Source: Candidatus Woesearchaeota archaeon (GTDB taxonomy: Archaea; Nanobdellota; Nanobdellia; Woesearchaeales; JACQSR01). From it: a DNA stretch of 8,859 nt. Positions 5,541 through 8,859 of the stretch are shown in pieces. Position numbers and translations under genes: made by a program. Below the pieces are notes generated by a model, which was not told the DNA's origin, did no database searches, and saw only the letters and a program-made list of their open reading frames with translations. The DNA lies in NCBI GenBank assembly GCA_023255615.1, contig JAHFLI010000046.1, positions 1-8,859 on the forward strand. Reading direction: 5' to 3'. Numbering within the stretch: position 1 is the stretch's first letter; the number at the start of each line of letters is the position of its first letter.

Positions 5541-6656
5541 TCAGACGCTGAATCTTTTCGCGTTTAAAAGTCTTTCTTTTGCGATTTCCATGCCTGCATC
5601 TCGCGGCATCATTCCCTTTTGCTTCGATCGCTCAAGAACTGCTATCGTGTTTGGAACAATCTTTCGCTCAATCATGGGAAATACTTCTTCAGTTTTTCCA
5701 CCGATATGTTCAACATACGAAGAGATTACTCCACCAGCATTTGCAATAAAATCAGGAATAATAAGAACTCCTTTTTGATGCAACTTCTTTTCAATCTCAA
5801 TCGTCATCGGAATATTTGCCCCTTCAATGATAATCTTCGCTCTCACATTGTGCGCATTTTTTTCGTTAATCACATATGCCCGTGCCGCTGGAATTAAAAC
5901 ATCAACATCAAGCTCAAAGATACTTTCTGCCGGAATCTTTTTTTCATTGGATTCCGTAACTGATCCTCCTCTGCTTTTTATTCTCAGTAATTCCCTGACA
6001 TCTAATCCATTTTCATTATATACTGCGCCTTTTGAATCAGATGTCGCAATAATTTTTGCACCATCTTTGCTCAAAAAGTCAGCAGCAAAGGTTCCGACAT
6101 TTCCAAAACCTTCAATAGCAATTTTCGCTCCTTTAACAGGAATGCCAAAGTGTTTTAATGAAACAAGCGTTGCATGATAAACTCCGAACCCCGTGCTTCC
6201 TAACTCATGGGGAATGCCGCATGAATATCCTTCGCACAAATCTTTTGGTTTTCCCGTCGCCGATTTAATACTTCCATTTGCTTTGACGAACACTTCCATT
6301 TCATGTTCTGCCATATACATATCTGGACCAGCAATATACATGGTTGGACAGACATTACGGATCGCTTTTGCAAATGCTCCAACAATTTCATCCTTCTTTT
6401 CTTGAGTTAATGTTTTAGAATCAGCAACAATTCCAGACTTTGCGCCACCAAACGGCAAATCAGCTAATGCATTCTTCCACGTCATTGCACGCGCCAATGC
6501 CGCAACTTCATCAACAGAAACTTCGGGAAGCATACGAATGCCCCCTTTTCCTGGACCTAAAGTAGTATTATCAACGACAACTATTCCTTTCATCCCGGTC
6601 TTCGCATCATATACCTGGATGATTTTTTCCGGACCCCATTCGTCATGTGTAACCAT
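5541..6656 (-). CDS. Glutamate dehydrogenase (short Glu/Leu/Phe/Val dehydrogenase family member)
   Basis: Interconverts glutamate with 2-oxoglutarate and ammonia using NAD(P)(H); cytoplasmic. At 371 residues it is shorter than the roughly 415-450 of typical GDH and begins near the core like leucine dehydrogenases. Active-site motifs: GPGKGGIR with K37; TWKNALADLPFGGAKSGI with K61 and the catalytic K73; D112 in GPDMYM; a Rossmann GFGNVG at about 183-188 followed by ATSDSKGAVY; and ANAGGVISSYVE with S313. K37 and S313 match the residues that bind the glutamate side-chain carboxylate in clostridial GDH (K89, S380), which leucine dehydrogenases replace with hydrophobic residues, so glutamate is the best substrate call. 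NAD versus NADP cannot be decided. It has its own TATA box about 25 nt upstream and forms a two-gene unit with the ferredoxin 2 bp downstream. Confidence 0.9.
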   Translation of the reverse strand: MVTHDEWGPEKIIQVYDAKTGMKGIVVVDNTTLGPGKGGIRMLPEVSVDEVAALARAMTWKNALADLPFGGAKSGIVADSKTLTQEKKDEIVGAFAKAIRNVCPTMYIAGPDMYMAEHEMEVFVKANGSIKSATGKPKDLCEGYSCGIPHELGSTGFGVYHATLVSLKHFGIPVKGAKIAIEGFGNVGTFAADFLSKDGAKIIATSDSKGAVYNENGLDVRELLRIKSRGGSVTESNEKKIPAESIFELDVDVLIPAARAYVINEKNAHNVRAKIIIEGANIPMTIEIEKKLHQKGVLIIPDFIANAGGVISSYVEHIGGKTEEVFPMIERKIVPNTIAVLERSKQKGMMPRDAGMEIAKERLLNAKRFSV

Positions 6657-6676
6657 CTGAGTTCAAATGAATAGGT

Positions 6677-6684
6677 TATTTATA
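6677..6684 (-). promoter_or_regulatory. TATA box of the gdh-ferredoxin operon
   Basis: Minus-strand TATAAATA within a longer AT run, centred about 25 nt upstream of the gdh ATG. No Shine-Dalgarno site precedes the ATG, so a leaderless transcript is likely. It is the best-formed TATA box in the window. Confidence 0.6.
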
Positions 6685-6705
6685 TATTTTTTTGTTAGGC
6701 AACTG

Positions 6706-6736
6706 AAAAAAAATGAAATAAAAGAAGAAACAAATT
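6706..6736 (-). terminator. T-rich terminator after the acyl-CoA synthetase
   Basis: On the minus strand this is a pyrimidine-rich stretch ending in eight consecutive T (6713-6706), starting about 10 bp after the TAG that closes the acyl-CoA synthetase C-terminal fragment. Archaeal RNA polymerase terminates at such T tracts without needing a hairpin, and none is obvious. It separates the synthetase from the gdh promoter in this 89-bp gap. Confidence 0.45.
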
Positions 6737-6745
6737 AACAAAGGA

Positions 6746-6934
6746 CTAAAAACTTTCCAATGTGCTGGTATCCCCAACGGGCAATCCTAACTCTTTTGCC
6801 TTTAACACTCTTCTCATAATTTTTCCACTTCGTGTTTTTGGCAATGTTTGAACTACTTCTATTTCTTTTGGATAGACATGACCACCGAGATTTTTCTTGA
6901 CAAATTGTTTGATGTCTTCATACATCTTATTTGA
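6746..6934 (-). pseudogene. Detached C-terminal lid of the acyl-CoA synthetase (after in-frame stop)
   Basis: Directly after the TAA that ends the upstream reading frame, the same frame continues for 62 codons to TAG at 6746. It encodes the canonical C-terminal adenylate-forming lid: GGHVYPKEIEVV, then LPKTRSGKIMRRVLKAKELG, then the family ending PVGDTSTLESF. The lysine in RSGKIMRR (residue 38 of this piece) matches the catalytic and acetylation-regulated Lys of bacterial Acs (K609 in Salmonella). Without it the upstream product could not efficiently make acyl-adenylate. No base is gained or lost; a single stop codon interrupts an otherwise perfect family match. An ATG at 6925, four codons after the stop, could restart a 59-residue piece, but no ribosome binding site is seen. 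Nonsense mutation, sequencing error and readthrough are all possible. Confidence 0.85.
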
Positions 6935-8470
6935 TTAAGTATATCCTGGATTGAGAATAATAAACGCTTTGATAATTTCTCCGAACGTTGGATCAGGTTT
7001 TCCAATCACTCCTGCTTCTGCTATTGCAGGAAATGAAACTAATGCAGATTCAACTTCAAAAGGACCAACGCGGTGACCTGCTGTTTTGATAACATCATCC
7101 GCTCTTCCGATAAACCAAAAATATCCATCTTTGTCTTTCATCGCATGATCACCAGAAATATACCAACCCTTCATAAAATAACTGTTGTACTTTTCTTCAT
7201 TCTTCCAAATCGTGTTCATCATCGACGGCCATCCCGGTTTAATTGCTAAATTTCCTTCTTTTCCAGTGGGTAATTTTTTTCCCTTATCATCAACAATCTC
7301 CGCTTTTATTCCTGGGAATGGTTTTCCCATTGATCCTAATCGAACATCAATGCAGGGATAATTTGCAATTAAAATGCCTCCTGTTTCTGTTTGCCACCAA
7401 TTTTCATGAAACACTAATCCATATTCCTTTAATCCAAAACGAATCGCTTCGGGGTTTAATGGTTCTCCAACAGAAGAGATATATCGCAACGAAGAAAAGT
7501 CATATTTGTTTTTTGCAGCTCTCCGCTCTTTCATCAACATTCGAATGGCAGTTGGCGCAGTATACCAGACACTTACGGCGTATTTATGTAAAACACCATA
7601 CCATTTCTCCAATGAAAATCCACCTTCGTAAACAATTTGAGTGACTTTATTTGACCATGGTCCTAAAATTTCATAGACAACGCCTGTTACCCATCCCGGA
7701 TCTGCGGTGCACCAATAGATATCATTTTCTTTCAAATCTAATACGTATTTTGTGGTTAAATGCTCGTGCAGAATTGCGTAGTGGCAATGAACAACTCCTT
7801 TTGGTTTTCCAGTAGTTCCTGAAGTATAGAGCATAAAGGCATGATCATCTTTTTTCATTCGTTGAATGGTATACTTTTCAGACGCATCCTTCATTTCATG
7901 CTCAAAACTAATCTCTCCTTTTCCACCAATCACAAAAATATATCTCAGTTTCGGCATTTGTTTTTTGACTTCTAAGACACGATCAAGTAAAGAAATATGA
8001 GTAACCAATGCAACAGCTTCAGAATGTCCAATGCGATCTACTAATCCTTCTTTTGCAAACGCAGAGAATAACGTACCTGCAACCGAGCCATGTTTTAATA
8101 TTCCTAAGAAACAATAATATAATTCAGGTATTCTCGGTAAAAATAAAAATACGCGGTCACCTTTTTTTACTGTGTATTTTTTGAGAATGTTTGCAAATTT
8201 ATTTGACAATTTTTGAATGTCTTCAAAAGAGAATCTTTTTTCTTCGTTATCGCTGACCCAGATCAATGCCGTTTTATTTCCCAAGCCTTGTTCAACATGA
8301 CGATCAACTGCGTTATAGGCGGCATTGATCGTTCCATCCTTGAAAAACGAAATTTCCTTCTCAAACTTCTTATAAGAAAACGATTTTCTAAATTTCTCAT
8401 AATTCTCCATGTTTGGAGTAAATTTCTGATGTTTTTGTTTGACAGCGATGAGATCTTTAGACATGGACAC
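6935..8470 (-). CDS. Acetate/propionate-type acyl-CoA synthetase (AMP-forming), N-terminal 511 residues, prematurely stopped
   Basis: ANL-superfamily ligase that activates a short-chain acid with ATP and CoA. Motifs in order: P-loop YTSGTTGKPKG (215-225); TADPGWVTG (255-263); SVGEPLNPE (333-341); ENWWQTETGG (356-365), whose Trp pair marks small-acid Acs enzymes; GSMGKPFPG (379-387); GWYISGDHA with the ribose-binding Asp (435-443); and the hinge GRADDVIKTAGHRVG (455-469). The frame ends at TAA 6935-6937, but the missing C-terminal lid follows at once in the same frame down to 6746, for about 574 codons in total. Two starts are possible: GTG at 8470 or ATG at 8464. The ATG lies 26 nt below a weak TATA-like TTAAAAAG and would suit a leaderless transcript. 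Acetate is the likeliest substrate, but propionate or another short acid is not excluded. Confidence 0.88.
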   Translation of the reverse strand: MSMSKDLIAVKQKHQKFTPNMENYEKFRKSFSYKKFEKEISFFKDGTINAAYNAVDRHVEQGLGNKTALIWVSDNEEKRFSFEDIQKLSNKFANILKKYTVKKGDRVFLFLPRIPELYYCFLGILKHGSVAGTLFSAFAKEGLVDRIGHSEAVALVTHISLLDRVLEVKKQMPKLRYIFVIGGKGEISFEHEMKDASEKYTIQRMKKDDHAFMLYTSGTTGKPKGVVHCHYAILHEHLTTKYVLDLKENDIYWCTADPGWVTGVVYEILGPWSNKVTQIVYEGGFSLEKWYGVLHKYAVSVWYTAPTAIRMLMKERRAAKNKYDFSSLRYISSVGEPLNPEAIRFGLKEYGLVFHENWWQTETGGILIANYPCIDVRLGSMGKPFPGIKAEIVDDKGKKLPTGKEGNLAIKPGWPSMMNTIWKNEEKYNSYFMKGWYISGDHAMKDKDGYFWFIGRADDVIKTAGHRVGPFEVESALVSFPAIAEAGVIGKPDPTFGEIIKAFIILNPGYT

Positions 8471-8506
8471 ATTCTAAGATTAATTCTTTTTAATTCTTAC
8501 GGAAAA
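8471..8506 (-). promoter_or_regulatory. Short AT-rich spacer with a possible weak promoter for the acyl-CoA synthetase
   Basis: This 36-bp gap between the ACT-domain gene and the synthetase carries two tandem AAGAATTAA-like units on the minus strand, with TTAAAAAG at about 8494-8487. That is about 26 nt above the ATG at 8464. ATTCTAAGA also occurs twice (8471-8479 and 8512-8520). It could be a weak TATA region, or the two genes may simply be co-transcribed across a short spacer. Confidence 0.25.
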
Positions 8507-8859
8507 TTAAGATTCTAAGAATTCTTGGTGGAGGTCAGCAGTTAACTGATCAATATCAAGAAATGATCCGTTTCGTGGAGTAAACGCCTTAACCATATAT
8601 CTATCTCCCCAGTCAGAACTTCTAAGCGAGGAAATACTTAGTCCTCTGTCTCTAAAAAATGTAGCCATTTTTGCGAGTTGGCCTGGATTATTTCCTCTTC
8701 CTTCAAATTTGACCTCATGAGTATTAGGGTGAGAGACAACTTCAATCTCTCCATCAATGAGTCTTAAATCAGTGAGTCTTCTTTTATGTTTATCCGTAAA
8801 AGTTTCCTCTCTTGGTCGTCTACCTTGTAAAGTCTCTTCCAATGTTTTTACAACCGCTC
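8507..8859 (-). CDS. ACT-domain protein, C-terminal part (continues past the right edge)
   Basis: The frame is open from the window edge, so the TTG at 8842 need not be the start; five further in-frame codons (AVVKT) precede it. About 117 residues are visible. The first third is charged and probably helical (EETLQGRRPREETF, KHKRRLTDLRL). The last 70 residues look like an ACT regulatory domain: a beta strand VKFEGRGNNPGQLAKMATFF with the N-x-P-G-x-L-A turn, then GLSISSLRSSDWG and a second strand YMVKAF. ACT domains bind amino acids or other small ligands to control enzymes or transcription. The N-terminal catalytic or DNA-binding part is outside the window, so I cannot name the protein. It ends 36 bp before the synthetase, suggesting possible co-transcription. 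Confidence 0.7.
   Translation of the reverse strand, partial: AVVKTLEETLQGRRPREETFTDKHKRRLTDLRLIDGEIEVVSHPNTHEVKFEGRGNNPGQLAKMATFFRDRGLSISSLRSSDWGDRYMVKAFTPRNGSFLDIDQLTADLHQEFLES

Noticed and set aside
5590..6405. Several plus-strand frames of 60-116 residues opposite gdh
   Set aside because: They are antisense shadows of a well-conserved enzyme gene and lack motifs of their own.
6935..6937. Recoded stop (selenocysteine, pyrrolysine or genome-wide TAA reassignment)
   Set aside because: The codon is TAA, not TGA or TAG, and TAA ends several intact genes here (sufB, sufD, sufS, second ferredoxin), so reassignment is not supported.
1..8859. CRISPR arrays, tRNA, rRNA or riboswitches
   Set aside because: No regularly spaced repeats, cloverleaf-like sequence or known riboswitch core was recognised; the intergenic gaps are short.

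Overview
The window is AT-rich and reads as archaeal. Three of the four apparent promoters are AT-rich TATA-like boxes centred about 25-29 nt upstream of a start codon, as expected for leaderless archaeal transcripts. Shine-Dalgarno-like sites inside the operon are GGTGA/GGAG, matching an archaeal 16S tail. The gene set (SUF cluster with a single-cluster ferredoxin, short Glu/Leu/Phe/Val-type dehydrogenase, Acs-type ligase, RHH/MazF pair) would suit an uncultivated lineage such as a DPANN archaeon. That taxonomic placement is inference, not something read directly.

All confident genes are on the minus strand, so transcription runs from high to low coordinates. From the right edge they are: the 3' end of an ACT-domain protein (8507-8859, cut by the window); an acetate/propionate-type acyl-CoA synthetase whose frame is interrupted by an in-frame TAA (6935-8470, with its C-terminal lid continuing in the same frame to 6746); a T-rich terminator and a TATA promoter; glutamate dehydrogenase (5541-6656); a 4Fe-4S ferredoxin (5284-5538); a 245-bp gap holding a probable degraded plus-strand gene and a toxin-antitoxin promoter/operator; an RHH antitoxin and a MazF-like toxin (4477-5038); then a tightly packed SUF operon, sufB - ferredoxin - sufD - sufS - sufU - sufC (4370 down to the left edge, sufC truncated).

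The SUF operon encodes a whole iron-sulfur assembly route. SufS releases sulfur from cysteine, SufU accepts it or acts as scaffold, SufB/SufD/SufC form the ATP-driven scaffold, and the ferredoxin may supply electrons or be a client. GDH and the acyl-CoA synthetase point to amino-acid and acetate/acyl metabolism.

The most striking feature is that the ferredoxin gene occurs twice, 2573 bp apart in the same orientation. It is identical at every base across exactly the coding sequence (2715-2965 and 5288-5538), and the flanks differ from the start codon outward and from the last base of the final sense codon outward. One copy follows sufB and the other follows gdh, so the same protein is wired into two operons. 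Together with the degraded gene and the TA cassette between the copies, this marks the gdh-suf junction as a recently rearranged spot.
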